Part shown: positions 16,910 to 26,262 of the stretch, piece after piece
Layout: each line of letters starts with the position of its first letter
Numbering within the stretch: position 1 is the first letter of the stretch
From: JAHRAW01 sp965212085
GTDB taxonomy: Bacteria; Pseudomonadota; Gammaproteobacteria; Arenicellales; Poriferihabitantaceae
NCBI GenBank assembly: GCA_965212085.1
Contig: OZ243042.1
Location: forward strand, 1,178,001-1,242,000
Direction: 5' to 3'
Length of the DNA stretch: 64,000 nt
Notes under the pieces: model-generated
The model's input: only the letters and a program-made list of their open reading frames with translations
The model's database searches: none
What the model was told of the DNA's origin: nothing
Translations under genes and position numbers: made by a program

Positions 16910-19492
16910 ATGGCCAACCAAGACGAAAATAATCACGACGTAGACCAGGCCGCGCTGGATGAGATGGTGGCCTCCACCGATTCCGGGGCGCGCAGTCCGG
17001 CTGGTTCCATCGGCACGTTACTGGCGTGGGCCGCGTTTGCGTGGGCGGTTTTTCAACTCTGGATCGCGTCGCCCCTGCCCTACATGGTCGGCGACCTTAT
17101 TCCGGTGCTGAACAATACCGACACCCGCTCGATTCACCTCGCCTTCGGGCTGATGCTCGCGTTTCTCGCTTACCCGGCGCTCAAGTCGTCGCCGCGGGAT
17201 CACATTCCGTTGCAGGACTGGGGGCTGGCGGCGCTCGGAGTGTGCGCGACCATGTACCTGTCGGTGTTTGCGGTGGAACTCGGCGAGCGGCCCGGCCTGC
17301 CGACCACCATGGATTTGATCATCGCTCCCATCGGCCTGGTGCTGGTGCTGGAAGGAGCGCGGCGCTCGCTGGGCGCGCCGCTGATGATCATCGCCGGCAT
17401 CTTCCTGTTGTACGTGTTCTTCGGGCACCTGGCGCCGGAGGTCATCGCCTGGAAAGGCGCCAGTTACGGCAAGGCGATGTCACATATGTGGATCACCCAG
17501 GAAGGGGTGTTCGGCGTGGCATTGGGGGTGTCCACCTCAATGGTGTTTTTATTCGTATTGTTCGGCTCGCTGCTGGAGCGCGCCGGCGCCGGCAACTATT
17601 TTATCTGGGTGGCGTTTTCCCTGCTCGGGCATATGCGCGGCGGGCCGGCCAAGGCCGCGGTGGTGTCTTCGGGGCTGACCGGGCTGGTGTCCGGTTCCTC
17701 CATCGCCAACGTGGTAACCACCGGCACCTTCACCATTCCGCTCATGAAACGGGTCGGCTTTCCGGCGGAAAAGGCCGGCGCGGTGGAAGTCGCATCATCC
17801 ACCAACGGCCAGCTGACCCCGCCGGTGATGGGAGCGGCGGCCTTTTTGATGATCGAGTTCGTCGGCATTTCCTACATCGAGGTCATCAAGCACGCCTTCC
17901 TGCCGGCGATTATTTCCTACATCGCGCTGGTGTACATCGTCCACCTGGAAGCGTGCAAAGCCGGCCTCGAGGGCCTGCCGCGTCCGGTGGTCAGGACCTG
18001 GCGGCAGTCGCTGCTGGCGATGCTGGTGAACGTGCTCGGCATCATTATTCTCTCCGGGGTCTGTTACTACTTCTTCAACGGCCTCAAAGGATTCGCCGGC
18101 GAATACACCTTCTGGGCGGCCACGGTGATCATCCTCGCGGTGTACCTGGGGCTGGTCGCGTACGCCACCAAATTTCCGGAACTCGGCCAGAGCGATAAAA
18201 TTGACGAGTTGCCGGTGCCCGGCCCGATCATCAAGGCCGGCCTGTACTACCTGCTGCCGGTGGTGGTGCTGATCTGGTGCCTGACCGTCGAACGCCTGTC
18301 CCCCGGCCTGTCGGCGTTCTATGCGTCGCTGCTGATGATCGTCATCCTGCTGACCCACAAGCCGCTCAAGGCGGTGGTTCGCAAACAGGCCGACGTCGGC
18401 GCGCGCATCCGCGAAGGGCTGGCGGATTTCAAGGACGGCATGATCGCCGGCGCGCGCAACATGATCGGCATCTCGGTCGCCACCGCCTGCGCCGGCATCA
18501 TCCTCGGCACCGTTACCCTGACCGGCATCGGCCTGGTGATGGCGGAGTTCGTGGAGTTCATTTCCGCCGGCAACCTGATCCTGATGCTGCTGTTCACCGC
18601 CATCATCAGTTTGATCCTCGGCATGGGGCTGCCGACCACCGCGAACTACATCGTGGTGTCATCGCTGATGGCGCCGGTGATAGTCTCGGTGGGCGCTTCC
18701 AACGGTTTGATCGTGCCGCTGATCGCCGTGCACCTGTTCGTGTTTTACTTCGGCATCCTCGCCGATGACACGCCGCCGGTGGGCCTCGCCGCCTACGCCG
18801 CCGCCGCCATCTCCGGCGGCGACCCGATCAAAACCGGCATCCAGGGCTTCACCTACGACATTCGCACCGCCATCCTGCCGTTCCTGTTCATCTTCAACAC
18901 CGAACTCTTGATGGTCGGCATCGAAAGCTGGATCCACCTGGTGGTGGTGGTGGCGTCGGCGACCACGGCGATGCTATTGTTCGCCGCCGCCACCCAGAGA
19001 TATTTCCTGACCCGCACCAAAGCGTGGGAAGTCGCGGGGCTTTTGCTGATCTCCTTCACGCTGTTCAGGCCCGGCTTCTGGATGGACATGGTCTATGCGC
19101 CGCTCGAAAAAGTCGAAGCGGGCAAAATCTACGAAGTGGTCGAAGCCTTGCCGGTCAACTCGCTGGTGCGCGTGCACGTGGTCGGCGAGACGCTGGAGGG
19201 CGACCTGGTTGACAAGGTGGTGATGCTGCCCCTCGGCGCCGCCGGCAGCGGCGAACAACGCCTCGCCAACGCAGCCGGCCTTGAATTGCGCGAGGAAGAC
19301 GGCAAATTTCTGGTGGACAACCTGGTGTTCGGCGGCGCCGCGGAACGCCAGCAGATCGACTTCGACTGGGAAGTCGCCGACATCCAGCGCAAAGCCGACC
19401 GCCCGTCCAAACAATGGTTCTTCCTGCCGGCGCTGGGATTGCTGGGGGTGATCGTGATGTTGCAACGGCGGCGGCGGGAGTTGACGAGTTAA
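16910..19492 (+). CDS. TRAP transporter permease, 4TM/12TM (DctQM) fusion with DUF3394
   Basis: This 860-residue membrane protein joins the small DctQ-like part (about residues 30-210) to the large DctM-like part (about 210-680), as is usual for TAXI systems. Conserved pieces include SGLTGLVSGSSIANVVTTG near residue 260, STNGQLTPPVMGAAAFLM near 298, and GMGLPTTANYIVVSSLMAP near 570. The C-terminus carries a soluble DUF3394-type region (about 720-830) and a final membrane helix. The cytosolic N-terminus is acidic. It takes up the substrate delivered by the upstream binding protein using an ion gradient. Confidence 0.93.
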   Translation: MANQDENNHDVDQAALDEMVASTDSGARSPAGSIGTLLAWAAFAWAVFQLWIASPLPYMVGDLIPVLNNTDTRSIHLAFGLMLAFLAYPALKSSPRDHIPLQDWGLAALGVCATMYLSVFAVELGERPGLPTTMDLIIAPIGLVLVLEGARRSLGAPLMIIAGIFLLYVFFGHLAPEVIAWKGASYGKAMSHMWITQEGVFGVALGVSTSMVFLFVLFGSLLERAGAGNYFIWVAFSLLGHMRGGPAKAAVVSSGLTGLVSGSSIANVVTTGTFTIPLMKRVGFPAEKAGAVEVASSTNGQLTPPVMGAAAFLMIEFVGISYIEVIKHAFLPAIISYIALVYIVHLEACKAGLEGLPRPVVRTWRQSLLAMLVNVLGIIILSGVCYYFFNGLKGFAGEYTFWAATVIILAVYLGLVAYATKFPELGQSDKIDELPVPGPIIKAGLYYLLPVVVLIWCLTVERLSPGLSAFYASLLMIVILLTHKPLKAVVRKQADVGARIREGLADFKDGMIAGARNMIGISVATACAGIILGTVTLTGIGLVMAEFVEFISAGNLILMLLFTAIISLILGMGLPTTANYIVVSSLMAPVIVSVGASNGLIVPLIAVHLFVFYFGILADDTPPVGLAAYAAAAISGGDPIKTGIQGFTYDIRTAILPFLFIFNTELLMVGIESWIHLVVVVASATTAMLLFAAATQRYFLTRTKAWEVAGLLLISFTLFRPGFWMDMVYAPLEKVEAGKIYEVVEALPVNSLVRVHVVGETLEGDLVDKVVMLPLGAAGSGEQRLANAAGLELREEDGKFLVDNLVFGGAAERQQIDFDWEVADIQRKADRPSKQWFFLPALGLLGVIVMLQRRRRELTS

Positions 19493-19545
19493 CATTTTAG
19501 ACCTGACATTATAAAAACGCTGTTTATGAAATTTTGAGGAACAAC

Positions 19546-19914
19546 ATGGCAATCACAAAAACCGCCGGGCAGCATAACGCCGAGAACATCATTTCCATCA
19601 AAGTTTCGCTCAAAGCAATAATTGAGCGGGACAAACCGAAAATGTACGTCTCTTATTGTCCGGCGCTCGATTTATGCAGCCAGGGCGAAACCCGCAAGGA
19701 AGCCAAAAAAAATATCATCGAGGCTACTGAGTTGTTCATTGAATCCTGCCTCGAAGACAATACCTTAACCGAGGTGTTGGAAGAGTGCGGCTTCCATTCG
19801 GTGTATGAAAAACCAAAAAGGAAAAAATCCAAAACGCCAGTAATGCCGCCCGTAACCGATTATCACGAAGTTATTTATTTTTCCGCGGAACTTCCGGTGA
19901 TGGCTTACGGGTAA
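19546..19914 (+). CDS. HicB-like antitoxin, apparently without HicA
   Basis: This 122-residue protein has the HicB core: YVSYCPALDLCSQGETRKEA followed by a helix with ATELFIESCLE. HicB partially mimics an RNase H fold and neutralises the HicA mRNA interferase. ATG 19546 has GAGG at the right distance and is preferred over an in-frame TTG 12 bp earlier. A HicA gene is expected next to it. The ATG overlapping its stop (19914) gives only 39 codons (MVKEKPARLAAP onward) with no recognisable toxin, so the partner seems lost. It lies 53 bp after the TRAP permease. Confidence 0.65.
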   Translation: MAITKTAGQHNAENIISIKVSLKAIIERDKPKMYVSYCPALDLCSQGETRKEAKKNIIEATELFIESCLEDNTLTEVLEECGFHSVYEKPKRKKSKTPVMPPVTDYHEVIYFSAELPVMAYG

Positions 19915-19971
19915 TGGTCAAAGAAAAACCCGCCCGCTTAGCCGCTCCTGTTCACAGTCCAAAACGCGCAC

Positions 19972-20724
19972 TCAGGAATTCAGAAGAATATGCGCCGACA
20001 TCGCAAAACAAACGACGATCACCACCGGCTTGATGATGGACGCGCCTTTTTTGAGCACCATTTTCGCGCCGACCACCGCGCCGATCATCTGCCCGCCGAT
20101 CATGACCAACCCGATCAGCCAGTAGACGTCGCCGTAGAAAATAAAATACAGCAGCGATGAAATGTTGCTGGTGAAATTGAGTATCTTCGCGTTGGCGGTG
20201 GCCCTGGAAAGGCTGTAGCCGCACAACAACACAAACGCCAGCGCCATAAAACTGCCGGTGCCGGGTCCGAAAAAACCGTCGTAGGCACCCAGCAAAGGGG
20301 CGGCGATAATGGCAAACGCGACCAGGGAGATTTTTGCTTTTTTGTCCTTGTCGTCAATGTTCGGGGCGAACAAAAAATACAACCCGGTCAGTATCAGCAA
20401 CACCGGCAAAAATATCGTCAACGCTTCGGCGTCTATCTGCAAAAGCAGCCAACTGCCGGCAACCGAGCCGATGAACGTGGTCACAATCAACGGCTTTATT
20501 TTCGCAAAGTCAATGGCGCCTTTTTTTATGAAATAAACGGATGCGATCAACGTGCCGCTGCTGCCCTGCAGTTTGTTGGTGGCCACCGCCGCCGCCGGCG
20601 GCACCCCGGCCACGATCAACGCGGGAATGGTCAGCAGCCCGCCGCCGCCGGCAATGACGTCAACCCAGCCCGCGACCATGGCGACAAAAAATAACAGCGC
20701 GATGATTTCGACGCTGAATTCCAT
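19972..20724 (-). CDS. TSUP (TauE/SafE) family permease
   Basis: This 250-residue inner-membrane protein has about eight hydrophobic segments. It carries the family signature near the N-terminus, AGWVDVIAGGGGLLTIPAL with ATNKLQGSSGT, and its repeat in the second half, GAYDGFFGPGTGSFMALAF with ATANAKILNFTSN. TSUP members move sulfite, sulfonates or other sulfur anions. It is the last gene of a minus-strand run with an Atm1-like exporter and cystathionine beta-synthase, which fits sulfur metabolism. The exact substrate is not shown. Confidence 0.9.
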   Translation of the reverse strand: MEFSVEIIALLFFVAMVAGWVDVIAGGGGLLTIPALIVAGVPPAAAVATNKLQGSSGTLIASVYFIKKGAIDFAKIKPLIVTTFIGSVAGSWLLLQIDAEALTIFLPVLLILTGLYFLFAPNIDDKDKKAKISLVAFAIIAAPLLGAYDGFFGPGTGSFMALAFVLLCGYSLSRATANAKILNFTSNISSLLYFIFYGDVYWLIGLVMIGGQMIGAVVGAKMVLKKGASIIKPVVIVVCFAMSAHILLNS

Positions 20725-20845
20725 TACCCCCGCCCCCGGTTCGCTTCCATCGCCGAGGCGCCGTCAGCGCTCCGACAAACCGCCGGGCATCGCTTCGGCG
20801 TCGATGGTTGTGCCGGGCGCATACCTGATTATCCCACCGGAGTTT

Positions 20846-22639
20846 TCACGCCGCCGAACGCTCCGCCGCCGCTTCCTCCTGCAACTTCCACATCTGCGCG
20901 TACAATCCGTCCTCGGACAACAGCTGTTCGTGGGTGCCCTGTTCAACGATTCGGCCTTTGTCGAGGACGATGATCCGGTCGGCGCCGACGATGGTGGAGA
21001 GGCGGTGGGCGATCACTACGCTGGTGCTGTTTTGCGCCACGCGGTCGAGGGCTTCCTGGATGGCTTTTTCCGAGCGGCTGTCCAATGACGAAGTGGCTTC
21101 GTCGAAGATCAAAATCGGCGCGCCCTTCAATGCGGTTCGGGCGATGGCGACCCGTTGTTTTTCGCCGCCGGAAAGTTTCAGGCCGCGTTCGCCGACCAGG
21201 ATGTCATAGCCCTGGGGATGTTCGGCGATGAAGTCGTCGAGGCGCGCGACTTTGGCCGCCGCGGCGATTTCTTTTTGCGTCGCATCAACGCGGCCGTAGG
21301 CGATGTTGTAGCCGATGGTCTCGTTGAACAGAACCGTGTCCTGGGGAACCACGCCCATGGCGGCGCGCAGGCTGGACAGGGTCAACGCGCGGATGTCCTG
21401 CCCGTCAATGCGGATGCGCCCGTGGCCGGGGTCGTAAAAACGCAGCAGCAAACGCGACAGCGTGGACTTGCCGGAACCCGACGGGCCGACCACCGCCAGC
21501 ATTTGCCCGCCGGGCACGCAGAAGTCAATATCGCGCAGCACGGCGCGGTCATCAAGGTAACGAAAGCTGACGTTCTCAAAACGGATTTCCCCCTTGTCAA
21601 GCCGCAACGGAACGGCGCCGGGCCGCTCCACCACCTCGGGCTTTTCATCCAGCAACGCGAACATTCGCTCCATGTCGATCAACGAGTGGTTGATGTCGCG
21701 GTAGATCGAGCCCATGAAATTGAGCGGAATATACAACTGGATCAAAAACGCATTGACCATTACAAAATCCCCGAGCGTCATGCCGCCGTCCGCCACGCCG
21801 CGCGCCGCCAGCACCATCAGCATGGTCAGGCCCACCGCAACGATCACCCCCTGCCCGATGTTGAGGTAGGACAACGACAGGTTGCTTTTCAGCGATGCGC
21901 GCACCCAGCCCATCAGCGAATCTCCGTAGCGGCCGAGTTCGACGGATTCGTTGCCGAACACCTTGACCGTCTCGTAGTTGAGCAGGGAATCGAGGGCGCG
22001 GGTGTTGGCGGAGGACGCCGCGCTGTTCATCTGCACGCGGAATTTGGTGCGCCAGCCGGTTACCCAGAAAGTGAACAGGCTGTAAAGCACGATCATCCCC
22101 AGGGTAATCAGCACAAAGCCGGCGTCGAAGCGCGACCATAAAATCACCAGCACCGCGGTCAACTCAAACGATACCGGGATGATGTTGAACACGAACATTC
22201 GGAGAAAGTTGGTGACCGCGCCGGTGCCGCGCTCGACGTCCCTGGACAGCGCGCCGGTTTTGCGGTCGAGGTGGAAGCCCAGGGACAGCGCGTGCAGGTG
22301 CCGAAATACTTCCGTGGAAATGTGGTGAATGATCTGCACGCTGGCCCGGGAGAACACCACGTTGCGCACTTCGTTGAACAAAACCGAAGCAAAGCGCAGC
22401 AGGCCGTACCCGGCAAGCAGCGCCAGCGGCACCGCCAGCGCGGCTTTTGCCGGCGCGTCTTCGAGCGCGTCAACGATGCCCTTCAGGATGATCGGCACCG
22501 AGATGTTGGCGCCCCGCGCGAGCACCAAAAACACCAGGCCGGCGGCCACGCGGTAACGATAGCGCCACAGATACGGCAGCAGCCGGCGGACCGGGCTCCA
22601 GTTGCCTTTTTTGTCGGTGAAAACTTTGAAGCGAGACAT
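20846..22639 (-). CDS. ABC exporter, Atm1/HMT1-like half-transporter
   Basis: This 597-residue protein joins an N-terminal six-helix exporter domain (about 25-320) to an ATPase domain. Walker A is VGPSGSGKSTLS near residue 386, the signature KLSGGEKQRVAIARTAL near 495, and Walker B ILIFDEATSSLD near 517, followed by VIAHRLSTI. The N-terminal LLPYLWRYRYRVAAGLVFLV and the DRKTGALSRDVERGTGAV loop are typical of Atm1/ABCB7 proteins, which export glutathione-linked sulfur species or metal conjugates. It is 67 bp downstream of cystathionine beta-synthase on the same strand, in keeping with a thiol-related role. Confidence 0.88.
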   Translation of the reverse strand: MSRFKVFTDKKGNWSPVRRLLPYLWRYRYRVAAGLVFLVLARGANISVPIILKGIVDALEDAPAKAALAVPLALLAGYGLLRFASVLFNEVRNVVFSRASVQIIHHISTEVFRHLHALSLGFHLDRKTGALSRDVERGTGAVTNFLRMFVFNIIPVSFELTAVLVILWSRFDAGFVLITLGMIVLYSLFTFWVTGWRTKFRVQMNSAASSANTRALDSLLNYETVKVFGNESVELGRYGDSLMGWVRASLKSNLSLSYLNIGQGVIVAVGLTMLMVLAARGVADGGMTLGDFVMVNAFLIQLYIPLNFMGSIYRDINHSLIDMERMFALLDEKPEVVERPGAVPLRLDKGEIRFENVSFRYLDDRAVLRDIDFCVPGGQMLAVVGPSGSGKSTLSRLLLRFYDPGHGRIRIDGQDIRALTLSSLRAAMGVVPQDTVLFNETIGYNIAYGRVDATQKEIAAAAKVARLDDFIAEHPQGYDILVGERGLKLSGGEKQRVAIARTALKGAPILIFDEATSSLDSRSEKAIQEALDRVAQNSTSVVIAHRLSTIVGADRIIVLDKGRIVEQGTHEQLLSEDGLYAQMWKLQEEAAAERSAA

Positions 22640-22706
22640 TGGTCAGCACATACCGGCAAACCCCGGCATTTTTTGCGGGCGCGCTTTCGGTGGCTTCGGA
22701 GTCGCG

Positions 22707-24092
22707 CTAATGCCGGGAGCCGAGGAAGTTGAGCAGGTCAATGTCGGTGATGATGCCGAGCAGGCTGTCGCCGTCGTCGGGGTTGGTCACCAGGGGCACC
22801 TTGCCTTCGGTTACCAGTTTGGAAATCCGCTCGATGGAATCGCCGGCGGTGACGTATTCCACCGACGTGTCAATCAGGTTTTCCACCGTGTCGTCAACGC
22901 TGATCTGCTGGTTGAACAGTGATTTCAGAATCACGCTTTCGCGCACGATGCCCTTGATCCAGCCCTTTTCATCCACCACCGGCAGCTGGCTGACGTCGGC
23001 TTTGCTCAACTGGGCAATGATCGTGGAGATTGTGTCGTTCTGGTGCGCCATGATGAGGTCGCCGGGTTTTTTGTTGAGGGCGCGCATCAGGTCGCCGACG
23101 CTGCCGGTTTTCGATTCGAGAAACCCGGCCTCGCGCATCCAGTCGTCGTCGTACACCTTGGAACTGTAGCGGTTGCCGCTGTCGGGAAAGATGATTAACA
23201 CGTTCTTGCCGTCGAGCCGGTCGCCCTGTTGGCGCACCCATTTGAGTGCGCCGACAAACGCGCTGCCGGAGGACACGCCGGAATAAATCCCCTCGCTGGT
23301 CAGCAGCTCCCGGGTCATCAGGAACGACTCTTTGTCGCCGACCTGCACCATGTCGTCAATCTGCTTGAAGTCGTAGTTGCCGGGAATAAAATCCTCGCCG
23401 ATGCCTTCGATCAAATACCCTTCCGCCGGGATTTTGTTTTCGCCGGTCTTGAAAACTTCATAGACGATGGAGCCGACCGGATCCACCGCCACGATTTCCA
23501 CGCCGGGTTTGTGCTCTTTGAGGTATTTTCCGATGCCGGTGATGGTGCCGCCGGTGCCGATGCCGGCGACGAACGCGTCAATGTCGGGCATCTGCTCAAG
23601 AATTTCCGGGCCGGTGCGCTGGTAATGATATTCACGATTGGAAAGATTGTTGTACTGGTCAATGTACAACGAGTTCGGAATTTCCTGCGCCATGCGCCGC
23701 GACACCGAGTAATAACTGCGCGGATCGTCCGGCTCCACCGCGGTCGGCGTAACCACCACCCGCGCGCCGAAAGAGCGCAGGTTTTTGATTTTCTCCTGGG
23801 ACATTTTATCCGGCAAAATGAAAACGCACTTGTAACCCTTGATGGCCGCCGCCATCGCCAACCCCACGCCGGTGTTGCCGCTGGTGCCCTCAATAATCGT
23901 GCCGCCGGGTTTCAACGTACCCTTTTTTTCCGCGTCCTCAATCATCCAAAACCCGATGCGATCCTTGATGGAACCGCCGGGGTTGGTGAACTCCAGTTTG
24001 GCGTAAAGATTCGCCTCAACGTTCTCAGCGACCCGGTTGAGCCGCACGATGGGGGTGTTGCCGATGGCTTCTATTATGGAGTTGTGGATCAT
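22707..24092 (-). CDS. Cystathionine beta-synthase with CBS-domain pair
   Basis: This 461-residue PLP enzyme of the cysteine synthase fold condenses serine or O-acetylserine with homocysteine (or sulfide). The PLP lysine is in NPGGSIKDRIGFWM near residue 41, the substrate loop is EGTSGNTGVGLAMA near 68, and the phosphate-binding loop is GIGTGGTITGIG near 176. Residues 340-461 form a tandem CBS module (Bateman), as in eukaryotic and many bacterial CBS enzymes, which may bind AdoMet or a nucleotide. It begins the sulfur-related minus-strand cluster and diverges from the GmrSD-like gene. Confidence 0.9.
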   Translation of the reverse strand: MIHNSIIEAIGNTPIVRLNRVAENVEANLYAKLEFTNPGGSIKDRIGFWMIEDAEKKGTLKPGGTIIEGTSGNTGVGLAMAAAIKGYKCVFILPDKMSQEKIKNLRSFGARVVVTPTAVEPDDPRSYYSVSRRMAQEIPNSLYIDQYNNLSNREYHYQRTGPEILEQMPDIDAFVAGIGTGGTITGIGKYLKEHKPGVEIVAVDPVGSIVYEVFKTGENKIPAEGYLIEGIGEDFIPGNYDFKQIDDMVQVGDKESFLMTRELLTSEGIYSGVSSGSAFVGALKWVRQQGDRLDGKNVLIIFPDSGNRYSSKVYDDDWMREAGFLESKTGSVGDLMRALNKKPGDLIMAHQNDTISTIIAQLSKADVSQLPVVDEKGWIKGIVRESVILKSLFNQQISVDDTVENLIDTSVEYVTAGDSIERISKLVTEGKVPLVTNPDDGDSLLGIITDIDLLNFLGSRH

Positions 24093-24259
24093 GATTGGTT
24101 TCCGCTAAAGAATAATTTCGGTGAGCAGTATACTTTAATTTTCGGAGCAAGGTAATTATTATCCGCTAATCCACGGATCCTGCAGAACTGCTTCCTGTGC
24201 GTAGCGCCCCCTGCTGATAAGGGAAATTAATAGCAGACTTCGAATCGATTACCCGATCG

Positions 24260-24287
24260 TTGACACCCGCAAAGGATCGTGTATAAT
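24260..24287 (+). promoter_or_regulatory. Consensus sigma70 promoter for GmrSD-like gene
   Basis: TTGACA (24260-24265) and TATAAT (24282-24287) are both perfect, with a 16-bp spacer. The predicted start is near 24294, leaving a leader of about 28 nt before ATG 24322. Confidence 0.8.
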
Positions 24288-24321
24288 TCTGCTTACCAAC
24301 AATGTCATTATAGTTAAAAGT

Positions 24322-26160
24322 ATGCTTAATATCGACACAAATGACCACCGCCAGACCGTGCGCCAATGGCTTTCCATGTCCACTCAGTGGAAAATTCCCG
24401 TTTATCAGCGTCACTACGCATGGGATGCTGAAGAGGATTTTGGCGCACCGCAATTGTTCTGGAATGTAGTGGAGGAACAAGCTATAGAAAGACTGAACGG
24501 CGTTAAAGTACCCGCGCCACACTATTTTGGTGCAATTCTAGTGGATGACAAGACCAAAACACCTCTGGGAGAGACCATTGACCACTATGACTATGATGTT
24601 GTAGATGGGCAGCAACGTCTGACCACTCTGAGCGTAGCAATGTTTGCGCTTATTGGAGCAGCCAAGAAATATGGGCATTCCGAGACAATCAAAAAAGATT
24701 TAGAGAAATACGTATTTGTATCGCCGCAACAACAAGAGCCCAAATTGAAACCGACAAATTTCGACCGCGACAAATACAACACATTGTTGCGGGCAGCTTA
24801 CCGAACCGATTTGCCAGAGGATTGGAATATTAGAGACCAGTACGACAAATCCAAAGTCATATATGCAACTGATTATTTCTATAAACAGTTTCTAAAATTT
24901 CTCATAAAACACTGCCAAGAAAACGCAGTAGATGGAATTAAATCATTACGAGATGCGCTTCTTGATGGTTTTGAATTGGTACTGATTAAACTGGCTGAAA
25001 CCGACAAGGCCCAAAAAGTGTTCGAGTCGATGAACACCACGGGCAAACTTTTAACCACTTTCGACATAATCCGGAACGACGTGTTTGAACGGGCCGCAGA
25101 TGAAAGGGACGGGTTAGACGAACAATTGTTTGAAACCGATCAATGGCAACAGTTTGAGCAACCGTTTTGGGAAGAATTTCCCGGTCAGCGGGATAAAGGG
25201 GTTACACACATAGAGGCGTATATCGCCCGTATGCTCATGGCAAAAGAAAAGAAATATATCTTGCTCAATCGCAATTCCATAGTTAAAGCGTACAAAGAAA
25301 AATATACTGTCAGCACTTACATGTCAGATGTTGAAAAAGAAGTCGCCGACATATCAAGCTATGTGAAAGTCTACAAATACCTTGTAGCAGCGCCGGCTAG
25401 CAAAAATCCGATAGATGAGGATTTTGAATTCGGCTACTTCATGCTCACCGAATGCAAAAATTTGGACTTTGCACCGGTTGTTTTTGTAATTGCCACAAGT
25501 AAAGTACCCACCGAAGAAAAACAACGGATGATGTATTTGCTGGAGAGTTATGTCATCCGCAGGGCGTTGTGCGGATTGTCTGACAAAAACTACAACAAGC
25601 AAGCTCCAAGTATTTGCAAATTCATTGGAGTAAAACCGACATATGACAAGCTTCTCGAATATTTGACTTCATCGGACGAGAGCACGAGCGTGTTCCCGAC
25701 CGACAAGCGCGTCGCGGAAGGATGCCTCAATGAGCCGATCTATAAATCAAAGAAATATTTGAATTATATTTTTGATTGGTTGGCATATCATTTTTCGGAT
25801 ACCAAAGACGAGAAATGTGATATCAGTGGTTTGACAATTGATCACATCATACCACAAAGCTGGATAGATACGCCGTGGAAAAAATACTTGAATCAGAAAG
25901 GATTTAAAGATGATGTGGTTGAAAGCAAACTGCATACCATTGGAAATTTAACTCCGATGTCAAAAGGAAGAAATTCCAGCAAGTCTAACAGCGCATGGAC
26001 TGGCACTGGTGGCGCACAAGAATCGCTGAAAGAGTGTGATTTAAAAATGACCAGTGCACTTGGAAAAAACAAAAAGTGGGACATAGACAACGTCACCGCC
26101 CGTAGCAAAGAACTTTCAAAAAAGATATGTGAGATATGGCCCTACGACTGTGAAGACTAA
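24322..26160 (+). CDS. GmrSD-like restriction protein (DUF262 + DUF1524)
   Basis: This 612-residue protein has an N-terminal DUF262 (ParB/Srx-like) domain with IPVYQRHYAWD near residue 28 and VDGQQRLTTLS near 95. Its C-terminal DUF1524 (His-Me/HNH-like) nuclease has TIDHIIPQSW near 510 and LHTIGNLTPMSKGRNSSKSN near 540. This is the fused GmrS-GmrD layout of type IV enzymes that cut DNA with modified cytosines, and also of BrxU-type defence proteins. It is a single gene with its own consensus promoter, and is AT-rich compared with the neighbours, which suggests horizontal transfer. Anti-phage function is inferred; target modification is unknown. Confidence 0.82.
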   Translation: MLNIDTNDHRQTVRQWLSMSTQWKIPVYQRHYAWDAEEDFGAPQLFWNVVEEQAIERLNGVKVPAPHYFGAILVDDKTKTPLGETIDHYDYDVVDGQQRLTTLSVAMFALIGAAKKYGHSETIKKDLEKYVFVSPQQQEPKLKPTNFDRDKYNTLLRAAYRTDLPEDWNIRDQYDKSKVIYATDYFYKQFLKFLIKHCQENAVDGIKSLRDALLDGFELVLIKLAETDKAQKVFESMNTTGKLLTTFDIIRNDVFERAADERDGLDEQLFETDQWQQFEQPFWEEFPGQRDKGVTHIEAYIARMLMAKEKKYILLNRNSIVKAYKEKYTVSTYMSDVEKEVADISSYVKVYKYLVAAPASKNPIDEDFEFGYFMLTECKNLDFAPVVFVIATSKVPTEEKQRMMYLLESYVIRRALCGLSDKNYNKQAPSICKFIGVKPTYDKLLEYLTSSDESTSVFPTDKRVAEGCLNEPIYKSKKYLNYIFDWLAYHFSDTKDEKCDISGLTIDHIIPQSWIDTPWKKYLNQKGFKDDVVESKLHTIGNLTPMSKGRNSSKSNSAWTGTGGAQESLKECDLKMTSALGKNKKWDIDNVTARSKELSKKICEIWPYDCED

Positions 26161-26262
26161 CCGGTAGGATATACGCACGATTTGTTAGGTATAGTACGCT
26201 ACATTTCTTTCTCCGGGGCGTAACCTTGTCGCTTTTTACATTACCCCGACACTAACATTTTC

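Noticed and set aside
21155..22141. 328-codon plus-strand frame
   Set aside because: It is antisense to the ABC exporter and shows no domain.
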